From the NCBI RefSeq assembly GCF_014697625.1, contig NZ_JACJSG010000008.1, forward strand, positions 1 through 64,000: a stretch of 64,000 nt of DNA, given 5' to 3'. The position numbers and the translations under genes were made by a program. Numbering within the stretch: position 1 is the first letter of the stretch; every line of letters begins with the position of its first letter. This document shows positions 1-8,851 of the stretch, in pieces. The DNA comes from Anabaena azotica FACHB-119 (GTDB taxonomy: Bacteria > Cyanobacteriota > Cyanobacteriia > Cyanobacteriales > Nostocaceae). Below the pieces are notes generated by a model. That model worked only from the letters and a program-made list of their open reading frames with translations, did no database searches and was not told the origin of the DNA.

Positions 1-156
1 CTCTTGCCAAATGTTTGAGGATTTGTAATTCTACATCCATTGCCCTGCTTACCTTCCAGAGTTTTTTCTTTTCATCCTTTTATTCAGAATACTCGGAAAG
101 TGACAGAAGAGGGTTATAGCCATTATCAATCTAGTGAGGTACAGGTATGCAAATAG

Positions 157-243
157 ACCTAACCCCCTAACCCCCTTCCCGAAGCGGGAAGGGGGAACAA
201 TTCAAAGCCTCTCTCCTTTTAGGAGAGAGGTTTGGAGAGAGGT
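157..243. repeat. Dispersed palindromic repeat (CTAACCCCC type), copy 1
   Basis: This copy starts with GACCTAACCCCCTAACCCCC. It contains a hairpin (CCCCTTCCC ... GGGAAGGGGG) and then AAAGCCTCTCTCC with a second short palindrome. A related copy lies at 49308-49375, inside a MITE-like element. The rest of 1-653 holds no convincing gene and is AT-rich. Confidence 0.6.
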
Positions 244-653
244 CAAAATTGTACTTCACTAGACACAGAACCGCTATATGTCAATTAAAATGTAGATTCT
301 TTTTGATGACAATCTAGCTAACCAACTGGAATTGATTACAATTTTCAGTATCAATACTTAATGCTCAATAAGAATCAAGAATAGCTTTAAGTGTAAATAC
401 TTGATGATTTGATTTTTATATTGAAATCAGAAATTTTCTTTAGTATTTTTACATACGCAAATAAATAAAGTAAAATTTATCATCTATCTATTGACAGATA
501 TGGGTGATAGGTAATTATGATAGGTAATCGTGTAACTAAAGTCTTATTTATACAATCAATATATTCAGGATTGATTGTACATAAGATTTCATTTGAATAG
601 TTGCAATGTTACTTATTGTTTGGATTAATTGATTTTTACAGGAATTGGTTTCT

Positions 654-1319
654 ATGAAGCTTGCGCGTAATTCTGCATTAGTTGGAGCTGCCATAGCAGC
701 ATTCAGTATCCTTGCCAGCACATCTCCAGCTCATGCTCTGACTTTTAGCTTTTCATTGCCTAATAATATTGGTTCTGAATCAGGAACAGTCACCGGAACA
801 CTCGTACTTCCAGATACTATAAGTACAGCCACTGCTGCGGCTAGTTCTCTCACAATTACTAATGCACCTGGAGCGTTGAGTATTTTTAACGGTTTACAAC
901 TTATTGGTAATTCCAATTATTCAGTCCAAGTAAATTCATTTACTTATAATTCAACTTCAGTAACTGGGACGGATCTTTTGGTAACATCTAATACTCAATC
1001 TTTTAATGGTAACTATCTTGCATTTCGTTTTCGCCTCGGTGATTCTACTTTTCCACGAAATTTATTTGCTGCTTCAAGCAGTAACGATTCATTCAATATT
1101 GCCAGTGGTGGGACACTAGCCTCACCTTCCGTCATAAATAACAACCCTGCACAAGTTACATTTGTACCTGTAAGTACTGCTGTACCCTTCGATATCCCTG
1201 GTGGCGCAACAATTCCTGCATTAGGCGGACTATTAGCCCTCGGTGCAATGAGAAAGGCTAAAAAGAACCTAGCGGCAAAAACTGCGATCGCTAACTCTGT
1301 AACTGCAACTATAAACTAA
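654..1319 (+). CDS. Exported protein with a PEP-CTERM-like (PFE-CTERM-type) C-terminal sorting signal
   Basis: The product is 221 aa. I chose the ATG at 654 because AGGA lies about 10 bases upstream; an upstream TTG at 645 is less likely. The N-terminus is a clear signal peptide: a basic start (KLAR), a hydrophobic stretch and an AHA cleavage site near residue 29. The middle is Ser/Thr/Asn-rich and probably beta-structured. Near the C-terminus comes PFDIPGGATIPALGGLLALG followed by MRKAKK, which is the motif, hydrophobic helix and basic cluster layout of exosortase-processed proteins; cyanobacteria use PFD/PFE variants of it. The protein is therefore probably exported and anchored or processed at the cell surface. 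Its function is unknown. About 15 residues follow the basic cluster, which is longer than usual. No exosortase gene is visible nearby. Confidence 0.75.
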   Translation: MKLARNSALVGAAIAAFSILASTSPAHALTFSFSLPNNIGSESGTVTGTLVLPDTISTATAAASSLTITNAPGALSIFNGLQLIGNSNYSVQVNSFTYNSTSVTGTDLLVTSNTQSFNGNYLAFRFRLGDSTFPRNLFAASSSNDSFNIASGGTLASPSVINNNPAQVTFVPVSTAVPFDIPGGATIPALGGLLALGAMRKAKKNLAAKTAIANSVTATIN

Positions 1320-1454
1320 AATACATTTTTACCTTCCTTACCCTTTTAATTTTATCAACTCAAATTAACGGTTGCTAAGGGTTCTGAAAGATTTTTTGGT
1401 CTACTGACTATTATATCAAATGATATTCTGGTCATTGCTTAACGAATAGTTGTT

Positions 1455-1497
1455 TTGACAATCCACGTTAATAAAACGTAGATTGTCAATTCTTTTT
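1455..1497 (+). terminator. Rho-independent-type terminator downstream of the exported protein
   Basis: A 15-bp stem (TTGACAATCCACGTT at 1455-1469, AACGTAGATTGTCAA at 1475-1489, one mismatch) is followed by a T-rich tract, TTCTTTTT. It lies about 135 bases after the stop at 1319. I see nothing else in 1320-1745. Confidence 0.65.
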
Positions 1498-1745
1498 AAT
1501 CTTAATAAACACATCTGCTAGGTTTTGAAATAGGAATGAGTCTTCAACCAAAAGCTTGAACTTTTATCTTCAGGTTTTTACTACCTTCCCAATCAAAGAA
1601 TAGTCCGAGTCAAAAATGCGCTCCAATTGCTCTCACGAAGTATAGCGAAGCTTCACATTTTCTTCATGCTTCATTCTGGCAGTGTCAGCACTTACCAGTC
1701 CACAAGCGGACAACCCTAAATTCCTAATCCCTAAGTTCTTATTAT

Positions 1746-2183
1746 TTAATCCTTAGCGTATCTTTCAATAACCTTAGCAAAATCTGGTACAGCTTCTTCT
1801 ACGTGTTGTTTGGCTGAACCACGGAATTTATCATAAGTTTTCCGCACCAGCTGGCGTGTTGATTGCTGAACTCTAGCATCAGTAATGCTGAGTAGTGCGT
1901 CAGCTGTACGAGAACGATTTTCAACTAAATGTCCAACTGGATCACCTTGCTGCACACCTTCACTCCATATAGGATCAAGCGCATCAAAGCACTGTGGTAG
2001 GAGTTGTTCTACTACACTGGGTATATATCCAGGCTTAATTCCCTTTAAGGCGGCGAAAGCAGTTTTCAAAGCCATACCACTCAAACCTGACTTAGAAGCG
2101 AGTTGTGCATCTATCATGCGACAACAATCATCCACAACCAAAGCCTTTTTCGCTGGGTTCGAGAGTCCATTACTAAGTCCCAT
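1746..2183 (-). CDS. Conserved hypothetical protein (DUF6918-like)
   Basis: The product is 145 aa and begins MGLSNGLSNPAKK. The ATG at 2183 has a strong GAGGAG ribosome site 4-9 bases upstream, so the longer TTG start at 2204 is rejected. It is a soluble, mainly alpha-helical protein with no signal peptide or membrane segment. Visible conserved-looking stretches are a VVDDCCRMID segment, a basic GIKPGYIP region and an acidic C-terminus. The overall pattern resembles a small uncharacterised bacterial family that I associate with DUF6918, but this is from memory and not verified. No operon partner: the neighbours are a terminator and the TauE-type gene on the other strand. Function unknown. Confidence 0.7.
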   Translation of the reverse strand: MGLSNGLSNPAKKALVVDDCCRMIDAQLASKSGLSGMALKTAFAALKGIKPGYIPSVVEQLLPQCFDALDPIWSEGVQQGDPVGHLVENRSRTADALLSITDARVQQSTRQLVRKTYDKFRGSAKQHVEEAVPDFAKVIERYAKD

Positions 2184-2814
2184 GTCACTCCTCTTCGATA
2201 TCAATGTACTTGATTTCCATTCAATAATTTTTCCTGGTCAGCAGGAAATTACACAAAATACTATCAGATTGTTGTCATTAGTCATTAGTTATTAGTCAAC
2301 TGTCAACTGTCAACTATCTCCAGCCTTAGTTTTTCAAAGCGATCGCAGACAATTTACTGTCTTTGTATACCACCAAAAAATCAGACTGCTTTTATATTGT
2401 CGCGATCGCACTCAGCCAGCCCCAGCACTAAATACAAACCGCAAAGTCTCCCCAGCCCCACAAATTGCGATCGCCAAAAAATACTCTAGACGTTTGATCC
2501 CAATTATGGGTAAAATACGGTAAATTGATGAGATTACCGTAATTTTATGTAAAGCTGCAATAATTCATCCAAAAAATGAGCTTAACAGAAAAAAGCCTGA
2601 CAGAACAGTTACTAAAGGCTGATTACCGGGATTTACACCTATAAAGTCCTTGACAATCTCTTAATTGATTTGTTTGCATTCCCAGAATTGCCACCAGAAG
2701 CTTTTGTCTACCATCAAGCCGGAGTTTATTCAATGTCTTGTGTTCCTAGTATGGCTTAAACCGACTACCGTCTTGACCTGATCGTATTTGAAACCCTGTT
2801 TGTGGAATAGGAGT
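2184..2814. other. Intergenic region with heptamer repeats and HIP1 octamers
   Basis: A short run of heptamer-type repeats (AGTCATTAGTTATTAGTCAA then CAACTGT units) lies near 2275-2318. GCGATCGC-like sites occur near 2340 and 2402. At 2620-2790 a stretch reads in one frame like a decayed coding sequence (LIDLF then FPELPPEAF) but is broken by stops; I cannot assign it. No intact gene is seen. Confidence 0.5.
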
Positions 2815-3609
2815 ATGGATTTGTTGCTACCGCTTTTAAGCTTCTTAGTTGGTATTATCGTGGGGTTAACAGGTGTTGGCGGAGCCTCTTTAATTACCCC
2901 AATGTTGATTTTCATCTTCCAAGTACCGCCTTCAGTTGCAGTCAGTTCCGACGTTGTAGCCGCTACCCTCATGAAAGTAGTAGGTAGCGTCAAGCATTGC
3001 CAACAGCAAACCCTAGACAAAGAAGTAGTAAAATGGCTGGCATTAGGAAGCGTTCCCGGTTCACTGTTTGGTGTGGCAATTCTGCACCTAATTAAACGCA
3101 CTGGTGAGCATAATTTAGATAGTCTTCTGCTCCGCTTACTTGGCGTAACAATTCTGTTAATTACACTGTTAGCCTTAGTACAATTGTTACTAATGACTTT
3201 CTTCCCTAAATTTAGTTTACCCGAACTACCAAAGTTCGATTTAACAACGAATTGGGGTCGTATTCTTACAGTAACAGTGGGAGCAGTTTTAGGATGCGTA
3301 GTTGGTTTAACTAGCGTCTCATCAGGTTCAGTATTTGCCTTAGTGCTAATTGGCTTTTTCCGTCTAGATGCTCGTAAACTAGTAGGTACAGACATTTCCC
3401 AAGCAGCAATTCTCTTGTTATTTACATCTCTAGGGCATCTTAGTTTAGGAACAGTTAACTGGGGTCTAGTATTGCCCATATGGCTAGGTTCTGTTCCAGG
3501 GGTATTACTAGGTGCAAAGATATGCCAAATTACACCACAACGCCCCTTAAGATTTATCGTTTATGCAATCTTAATGATGGTAAGTTGGAAGCTAGTTTAT
3601 CAAGTTTAA
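2815..3609 (+). CDS. TauE/SafE family (sulfite exporter-type) membrane permease
   Basis: The product is 264 aa, starting MDLLLPLLSF at the ATG at 2815, with GGAA about 7 bases upstream; an upstream in-frame TTG at 2788 is less likely. About eight hydrophobic helices are arranged as two related halves. Each half opens with the family's characteristic Gly-rich helix (VGLTGVGGASLITP near residue 18 and VGLTSVSSGSVFALV near residue 170). This fold transports small organic or inorganic anions, commonly sulfite, sulfonates or related sulfur compounds, across the inner membrane. The substrate here cannot be read from the sequence. The gene ends 12 bases from the stop of the convergent CadD-type gene. 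A second, half-size member of this family lies at 60092-60469. Confidence 0.85.
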   Translation: MDLLLPLLSFLVGIIVGLTGVGGASLITPMLIFIFQVPPSVAVSSDVVAATLMKVVGSVKHCQQQTLDKEVVKWLALGSVPGSLFGVAILHLIKRTGEHNLDSLLLRLLGVTILLITLLALVQLLLMTFFPKFSLPELPKFDLTTNWGRILTVTVGAVLGCVVGLTSVSSGSVFALVLIGFFRLDARKLVGTDISQAAILLLFTSLGHLSLGTVNWGLVLPIWLGSVPGVLLGAKICQITPQRPLRFIVYAILMMVSWKLVYQV

Positions 3610-3621
3610 ATCCAATATTGC

Positions 3622-4284
3622 TCAAAGCTTCAGATTGAGCAGCAAGCTGAATGTACCCCTTTCATACATGATAAATAAACCTAAACCAATCAATATAAAG
3701 GGGATAATATTTTTCCCATGCAGGCTGAAAATATAAGCAATAGGAGCTTGACGGCTCAACAGGTCAGAAATAGCGCACCAGACCGCTACCATGAAAAAAA
3801 ACACCCCTAATATTACAACCAATCTCACAAGGCTTTGACCAGCAAATAAAGGAATATAAATGCTAATATTGTCGCCACCATTAGCAACAGTCACTGCCGC
3901 CACTTTATAAGTATGAGGATGTAAAATACTGAAGATAAAGGATAATATAGGATTCGTCGGAGCAGATTCTTTAAACTCAGTAGTTACTGCTTGTATTTGT
4001 GTACTCTCTTCTGCTGATGTAAATAATTGTTTGATACCGATAATTATCGGTAATATTCCTAGCAATCCTATTATTTCTCGTTGTATAAATAAGCCACCAA
4101 AAAATCCCGGTAAACTGGCTAAAATGATGATGGTGAAACCAAAAAACTGACCTAGCCAAATATGGCGACGACGAAAATTAACATCCACTTGTGAGAATAG
4201 TAACAGTAGAATAATAATGTCATCAATATTTGTGGCTGCGAAAGCAACCAAACTTTCAGTAAAAGCCGTTACTAACTGATTCAT
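3622..4284 (-). CDS. Cadmium resistance (CadD-type) transporter family protein
   Basis: The product is about 220 aa from the ATG at 4284 (MNQLVTAFTE), chosen because its paralogue at 4764 starts MNELFTAFST. An ATG six bases upstream and a longer start at 4335 are also possible; no clear ribosome site decides. Five to six membrane helices are visible. The N-terminal signature ATNIDDIIILLLLFSQV and the mid-protein VANGGDNISIYIPLF are shared with its neighbour and carry the acidic residues typical of the Cad family. Family members export or otherwise handle cations such as cadmium; the actual substrate is not known. It is divergent from the paralogue at 4764 across about 480 bases, and convergent with the TauE gene. 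Confidence 0.8.
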   Translation of the reverse strand: MNQLVTAFTESLVAFAATNIDDIIILLLLFSQVDVNFRRRHIWLGQFFGFTIIILASLPGFFGGLFIQREIIGLLGILPIIIGIKQLFTSAEESTQIQAVTTEFKESAPTNPILSFIFSILHPHTYKVAAVTVANGGDNISIYIPLFAGQSLVRLVVILGVFFFMVAVWCAISDLLSRQAPIAYIFSLHGKNIIPFILIGLGLFIMYERGTFSLLLNLKL

Positions 4285-4763
4285 GTGCATTATCAGAAAT
4301 TGCAAAAAGGCGGTAGCATTCAGCTTGCCGAACAATAAACAGAACGCTGATTCGTCTTAATTCAAGATTACCAAATTAAGCAGAAGGCAACTGTAATACT
4401 CCTACAGCATTTTTCGCTTAATAAACCTTAAATTGTAGTGACGTGGCATGGATAAAATAGTGCAATAAGTTTCCTCTCTAACCTCTGTGTCTCCGTGCCT
4501 TTGTGGTTAACCAATGCAAAATTTTAGTCTAGACAAGCTAGTAGTGGTGCGGCAAGGCTAAAATACTGTAATAGATTTGGAAAAAATTGAACGCAGATGG
4601 ACGCAGATAAACGCAGATGAATAAGATGTTTGATTGTGGGATAATGCAATATTAGAGCGCCTAACAGACCATAATAAGTGGCGGTGTTGAGGCTAAAAGC
4701 ATAACACACCCAGCTTAAGGTTTAGTTTATAAAAAGTTTCTCATTAAATTAGGATAAATAGAA
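4285..4763. promoter_or_regulatory. Shared spacer between divergent CadD-type genes
   Basis: This spacer must hold both promoters of the divergent transporter pair. It includes a piece of the CTCTGTGTCTCCGTGCCTTTGTGG repeat family near 4480, which also forms hairpins at 24751 and 39147, and an ACGCAGATGGACGCAGATAA direct repeat near 4590. I could not identify a specific operator, and no ArsR/SmtB-type inverted repeat stands out. Confidence 0.4.
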
Positions 4764-5471
4764 ATGAATGAATTATTCACTGCATTTAGTACAGGAATAG
4801 TTGCGTTCATTGCCACAAATATTGATGATATTCTGATTCTATTGCTGTTTTTTTCTCAAGTAAATGCTAACTTTCGCCCTTGGCAAATAGTAGCTGGTCA
4901 GTATTTAGGTTTTACAGCATTGATACTTCTTAGCCTGCCGGGTTTTTTTGGAGGCATAATTTTACCGCCACGTTGGATTGGATTACTAGGTTTATTACCC
5001 ATTATCATAGGTATTAGCACTTTAGTAAATCGAGAAGTAACAACAGAGGAATTGCAACCAGATATCACCACATCCAAACCCGCAACATTTGCCGAACTGC
5101 TTACCCCTCAAGCTTATGGTGTAGCAGCTATAACTGTTGCTAACGGCAGTGATAACGTCAGTGTATATTTGCCATTATTTGCCAATAGTAATGTAATCAG
5201 TTTTTTTGTAATTATTAATTCATTTTTTATCCTTTTAGGTATTTGGTGTTATGTAGCTTATAAATTAACTTATCAAAGAACAATAGCTAATATCTTAACT
5301 CGCTATGGTAGCCAAATTATCCCCTTCATCTTAATAGGATTAGGGACTTATATTATTTTAAAAAGTCAAGCTTTGAGCCTGATTAAATTGATGGGTACTT
5401 ATTTGTGTTTAGCGGTTTTTCTCAAAAAGAGCGAATTTAGCAACGAGGTTGAGGAGAAATCAAATAAATAG
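4764..5471 (+). CDS. Cadmium resistance (CadD-type) transporter family protein, paralogue
   Basis: The product is 235 aa, starting at the ATG at 4764, with an A-rich AGGATAAATAGAA leader. It is homologous along its length to the divergent gene at 3622-4284: ATNIDDILILLLFFSQV near residue 17, PGFFGG near 60, and VANGSDNVSVYLPLF near residue 125. About six transmembrane helices are predicted by eye. The C-terminus adds a short charged tail (KKSEFSNEVEEKSNK) that the sister lacks. Cad-family membership is well supported. Transport of cadmium or another cation is inferred from the family only. The pair probably arose by local duplication with inversion. Confidence 0.8.
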   Translation: MNELFTAFSTGIVAFIATNIDDILILLLFFSQVNANFRPWQIVAGQYLGFTALILLSLPGFFGGIILPPRWIGLLGLLPIIIGISTLVNREVTTEELQPDITTSKPATFAELLTPQAYGVAAITVANGSDNVSVYLPLFANSNVISFFVIINSFFILLGIWCYVAYKLTYQRTIANILTRYGSQIIPFILIGLGTYIILKSQALSLIKLMGTYLCLAVFLKKSEFSNEVEEKSNK

Positions 5472-5575
5472 CCAAAATTTATGAATGGGTTCGTAGTAAG
5501 GACTTTAGTCCTGATCACTCTAAGCACTAAAATGCTGACTACAAACTTATCAAATTCACCTACCCCACTCCCCAC

Positions 5576-6370
5576 CTACAAATTAGGCATAATTGCATCT
5601 TGAAGATTAGCCCCATTGAGGTTTGCACCATTCAAATTCGCACCTCTAAGATTAGCGCCATTAAGATTAGCCCCGCCTAAGTTAGCATTGGTGAGGTTAG
5701 CCCATGATAAATCAGCGCCTCTCAAGTCGGCTTCAGTTAAGTTAGCTCGAAATAGGTACGCACTACCTAAATGCGCTTTGTGCAAATTAGCTTTGTACAA
5801 GTTGGCTTTGTAGAGGTAAGCCTCCATCACTTCTGCTTGATATAAATTCGCCTCACTCAAATCAGCCGCAATGAGATGTGCGGCGATGAGGTTGGCAAAA
5901 CAGAGGTGAGAACGAATTAGTTTTGCTGCACCTAAATCAGCATCTCTCAAATCAGCACCGCTTAAGTCAGTACCAATCAAATTAGCCTCTGTCAAAATAG
6001 CACCTCTGAGTTTTGCCCCACTCAAATCAGAACCTATAAGATTAGTGTGGCTTAAATCTGCTTGCGTGAGTACGGCTTGGCTCAAGTTAGCGACGCTGAA
6101 GTTAGCTGCACTCAGATTAGCCTCGCTGAGTTTAGCTTGATGTAAGTTAGCACTACTGAGTTCAGCACTACTAAGGTTAGCGCGTACAAGCAAAGCATGA
6201 CTTAAATCTACTCGGCTGAGATTAGCCCCTTGGAGGTTCGCGCCTCTAAGATTATTCTCCTGTAAGTTGGCGGTGCTGAGGTCTGGTTCAAGTTGCGGAT
6301 TTTTTTGTCTCCACTCAGTCCATCTCACTGCACCTGCTTGTAACAAAGCTAGATGCTCTAAATTTGCCAT
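5576..6370 (-). CDS. Pentapeptide-repeat protein, probably co-transcribed with ccmP
   Basis: The product is 264 aa, starting MANLEHLALLQAG at the ATG at 6370, which has an excellent AAAGGAGAG site upstream. From about residue 38 to the end it is almost entirely pentapeptide repeats of the A(D/N)LXX type, about 40 units, which fold as a right-handed quadrilateral beta-helix. The first ~35 residues (AVRWTEWRQKNPQLEPDLS) form a short helical cap. No catalytic domain, signal peptide or membrane segment is seen. The start lies 10 bases after the ccmP stop in the same direction, so translation from one mRNA is likely. Pentapeptide proteins of this kind usually act by binding or as scaffolds; a carboxysome link is only suggested by context. 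Confidence 0.85.
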   Translation of the reverse strand: MANLEHLALLQAGAVRWTEWRQKNPQLEPDLSTANLQENNLRGANLQGANLSRVDLSHALLVRANLSSAELSSANLHQAKLSEANLSAANFSVANLSQAVLTQADLSHTNLIGSDLSGAKLRGAILTEANLIGTDLSGADLRDADLGAAKLIRSHLCFANLIAAHLIAADLSEANLYQAEVMEAYLYKANLYKANLHKAHLGSAYLFRANLTEADLRGADLSWANLTNANLGGANLNGANLRGANLNGANLNGANLQDAIMPNL

Positions 6371-6380
6371 TGTCTCTCCT

Positions 6381-7022
6381 TTATTCCTGGCGACCAAACG
6401 GGGAATTACTTCGTCCGGCTACGCTTTCTATAGCTGTCCGCGCTCCCGCCGCACCCGCGAGAATATCCCTTTCTTGCCCACCTAAGTACAATCTGCCGAA
6501 GCTACCTACAGCCTGAACTTCCAAAATGTTGATTGAGGCTGCTTTCTCGGCTTCATTGGCTGCTAGGGCTGCATAAGCAGCAGGTTCAACTTCTAACACG
6601 TATAAAGTTTGCCCAGCTAGTAATAGCTGTCCCCGTCGCGTCCGATTGATTAGTTGGGTTTGGTAAGCATCTATATTGCGGATAATTTGGCTAGAAACAA
6701 CGCGCGGTTTGAGACACTCCTCTCGTTTCACTCCTAGCGCCGCCAAAATTGCTTGACCAGCAGCCCGCGTTTCGCCTTGAGAGCCTGAATGTACTTCCAA
6801 TAGACCGTATAACCTCTCAACTACTTGCACTCCAGGGCGAACAGAGGCGGCTTTGAGGGCTATGTCAGTAATTTTATTAATCTCGATACCGGGAGAAATT
6901 TCAATCCACAATGATGTATCTCCCGGTAATGGCAAGAAACCTTGGGCTACTGTTCCTATATAAGCTGCGTGTTGTGGTTGCAGGCTGTCGAGAAATACGA
7001 AACTGCGTAGTTCTATTCCCAA
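6381..7022 (-). CDS. ccmP: Carboxysome shell protein CcmP (tandem BMC domain)
   Basis: The product is 213 aa, the usual CcmP length. It has two fused bacterial-microcompartment domains. The first covers roughly residues 1-100 ([44 protein letters not shown]). The second covers about 105-205 ([51 protein letters not shown]). The sequence agrees closely with cyanobacterial CcmP as I remember it. CcmP forms stacked pseudo-hexameric trimers in the beta-carboxysome shell with a large gated pore, thought to pass 3-phosphoglycerate or RuBP. It is encoded away from the main ccm cluster here, next to a pentapeptide-repeat gene. The start is the ATG at 7022. Confidence 0.92.
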   Translation of the reverse strand: MGIELRSFVFLDSLQPQHAAYIGTVAQGFLPLPGDTSLWIEISPGIEINKITDIALKAASVRPGVQVVERLYGLLEVHSGSQGETRAAGQAILAALGVKREECLKPRVVSSQIIRNIDAYQTQLINRTRRGQLLLAGQTLYVLEVEPAAYAALAANEAEKAASINILEVQAVGSFGRLYLGGQERDILAGAAGARTAIESVAGRSNSPFGRQE

Positions 7023-7370
7023 GGTAATGCTCTCCAGTCATGAGGGTAAAGTAATATTTCGCAATATACGCAATATATAAATGTAACTTAAAACTACCAT
7101 TTAAAGTTAGGGGCTGGGGATTGGGGAAAAGCCGTTTTATATGATTGGTTGTGAAATTTGTTTCGTTGAGGCTGTTTTGAAAGGGCGATAAAGATTTTTA
7201 ACACCCCTACACCCAGCCTCAACAGACAACCTCAGTGCGTAAGTAGTGGATATAGGATTTTCTTAATAGTTAATTATTAATTACTTATCACTTTTATTAC
7301 TTTGTATTTAGATTTCGATTCATCACAACAGTTACAATAATATTAATAATATTTAACATTTAGTTGCGCG
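7023..7370. other. Divergent intergenic region
   Basis: This 348-base spacer lies between the ccmP and HAD genes, which are transcribed away from each other. It is AT-rich towards the HAD gene (TTAATAGTTAATTATTAATTA near 7265) and probably contains both promoters. I see no specific operator or RNA gene. Confidence 0.4.
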
Positions 7371-8087
7371 ATGCTGAGACTGATTACTGACTTCGACGGG
7401 CCGATTATGGATGTTTCAGAAAGGTACTACCGTGTGTACCTATTCTGTTTAGAGAAAACTCAACGTCCAGGCCAGCCAGTACGGCAACTATCCAAAGCAG
7501 AATTTTGGCAAATGAAGCGATCGCACCTTCCCGAAAGAGACATCGCCCTGCGTTCTGGTTTGGATGAAGCACAAGCACAAGAATTCTCCCAATTGCGCCG
7601 TAAAACAGTACATACAGAACCTTACTTTCAATATGACAGACCCATCCCAGGCGCTTTAGATGTGTTGGCTAAGGTTCAACAAGCCGGTGTTGATTTAGCC
7701 GTGATGACGATGCGCCGGGTGTGGGAACTAGACTATGCTTTTCAGAGGTATGATTTAGGGAAATTTTTCCCAGAAAATCGCTGTTATTGTCTCAGCAACG
7801 ACTACGTAAAAACCCGCGATATTGACGACAAGCCTCTGTTAATGAAGAAAGCATTGGCTGAATTACCACCCGCCGCCGATACTTGGATGGTAGGAGACAC
7901 CGAAGCCGACATTACGGCGGCGAAAAAGCATGGTATTAAGGTGATTGCAGTAGAATCTGGAATACGCGATCGCACTCAATTAAAACTGTACCAACCTGAT
8001 CTAATCGTGCCAAACTTGAGTGCAGCCGTAGAAATCATCCTAGAAGCGAAAACATCTGTACCTGTATCGGCTGTTGCTATGAGATAG
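7371..8087 (+). CDS. HAD-superfamily hydrolase
   Basis: The product is 238 aa. HAD motif I is the N-terminal LITDFDGPIMDVS, with the nucleophile Asp in DFD. A helical cap follows (about residues 20-85, SERYYRVYLFCLEKTQR). Motif II is VMTMRR near residue 105, the lysine is in DDKPLLMKKAL near 160, and motif IV is WMVGDTEADITAAKKHG near 175. It is a cytosolic phosphatase-type enzyme; the substrate cannot be inferred. Motif I has Pro where many HAD phosphatases have Thr/Val-containing variants. The gene stands alone and ends before a heptamer repeat and a GC-rich hairpin. Confidence 0.85.
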   Translation: MLRLITDFDGPIMDVSERYYRVYLFCLEKTQRPGQPVRQLSKAEFWQMKRSHLPERDIALRSGLDEAQAQEFSQLRRKTVHTEPYFQYDRPIPGALDVLAKVQQAGVDLAVMTMRRVWELDYAFQRYDLGKFFPENRCYCLSNDYVKTRDIDDKPLLMKKALAELPPAADTWMVGDTEADITAAKKHGIKVIAVESGIRDRTQLKLYQPDLIVPNLSAAVEIILEAKTSVPVSAVAMR

Positions 8088-8089
8088 CT

Positions 8090-8130
8090 GTTGACAGTTA
8101 TCAGTTATCAGTTATCAGTTATCAGTTGAC
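8090..8130. repeat. Short heptamer tandem repeat (CAGTTAT units)
   Basis: This repeat has four or five copies of a CAGTTAT/TGACAGT-type heptamer directly after the HAD gene stop. It belongs to the short tandem heptamer arrays seen across the window (21538, 43803, 49125, 53343, 55043). Confidence 0.7.
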
Positions 8131-8153
8131 TAATGACCAATAACTAAATTAAA

Positions 8154-8187
8154 AACCCCTTCCTTCGCAGGTAGGGGTTATATATTG
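8154..8187. terminator. Candidate terminator hairpin
   Basis: AACCCCT (8154-8160) pairs with AGGGGTT (8173-8179) around a TCCTTCGCAGGT-type loop, followed by an AT-rich tract. It lies between the convergent HAD and CPP1-like genes and could serve both. Confidence 0.45.
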
Positions 8188-8224
8188 TCATATTTGGGCG
8201 GTTTGCCTGGAAGTCGGAATCGAC

Positions 8225-8851
8225 TTAACGTAAAAAACTGCTAACCAACCACAATAATATAAAAGTTAATACCGTCGAGAACTGATTTGCGGTGATTGTA
8301 AGAACGGGTATTTGTGGTAAGAGCAAGCTGGCAATTAGTCCACCGCTAATTAAGCCTAAAATCAGGCCTACCAGAGTAAACAAAACTGCTCGACCAAATC
8401 GGCCTTCTTTACGGTTAAGAAAGAAAATACTAACTATTACACCAGATACCAACGTCAACTGCAAAACTTGATCGCCTGCGGCTGGGTAAAAAACGCTAAT
8501 AGCGCTCAAACCTAAAAACCAAGCCCCTGGCCAAAGCACATCTGTCCCTGAAGGCTGATCGAGAATTTTTTGCAGCCATGCAGGCGACTGCTCGCGGGGC
8601 TTTAGGTTTTCTTTAGGAGGTGATTGCACTCTCAGTTCTGGAAAGCGGATACGTTCAGGGACTTTGATTTTACCTTCTTGGCGCATCCTTAAACGATCCA
8701 TTAAAATTGCATCGTAAGCAGCTTCGATGATTTCTATACTCTTGCTATCGCCACTGTATTTCTCAAATAGACGATTGCGAGCGTCTTGAATTTCATCAAA
8801 GCTAGCATCTTCCGATACCCCAAGTTTTTCGTAGGGACTTTGATCGCTCAT
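8225..8851 (-). CDS. CPP1-like membrane protein with J-like domain
   Basis: The product is 208 aa. Residues 1-65 form a J-like domain (SPYEKLGVSEDASFDEIQDA, then ARNRLFEKYSGD, EAAYDAILMDRLRMRQEGKI) without the classical HPD tripeptide. A linker about 45 residues long follows. The last ~95 residues contain about four transmembrane helices. This architecture matches the cyanobacterial and plastid CPP1 family (chaperone-like protein of protochlorophyllide oxidoreductase), which stabilises POR at membranes. The role here is by homology only. The gene is monocistronic; no strong ribosome site is seen before the ATG at 8851. Confidence 0.82.
   Translation of the reverse strand: MSDQSPYEKLGVSEDASFDEIQDARNRLFEKYSGDSKSIEIIEAAYDAILMDRLRMRQEGKIKVPERIRFPELRVQSPPKENLKPREQSPAWLQKILDQPSGTDVLWPGAWFLGLSAISVFYPAAGDQVLQLTLVSGVIVSIFFLNRKEGRFGRAVLFTLVGLILGLISGGLIASLLLPQIPVLTITANQFSTVLTFILLWLVSSFLR

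Noticed and set aside
2730..3479. 249-codon minus-strand frame
   Set aside because: It lies antisense to a clear TauE/SafE permease, and its protein is basic with no recognisable family.
5616..5813. 65-codon frame on the plus strand
   Set aside because: It is the antisense of the pentapeptide-repeat gene and repeats with the same period.
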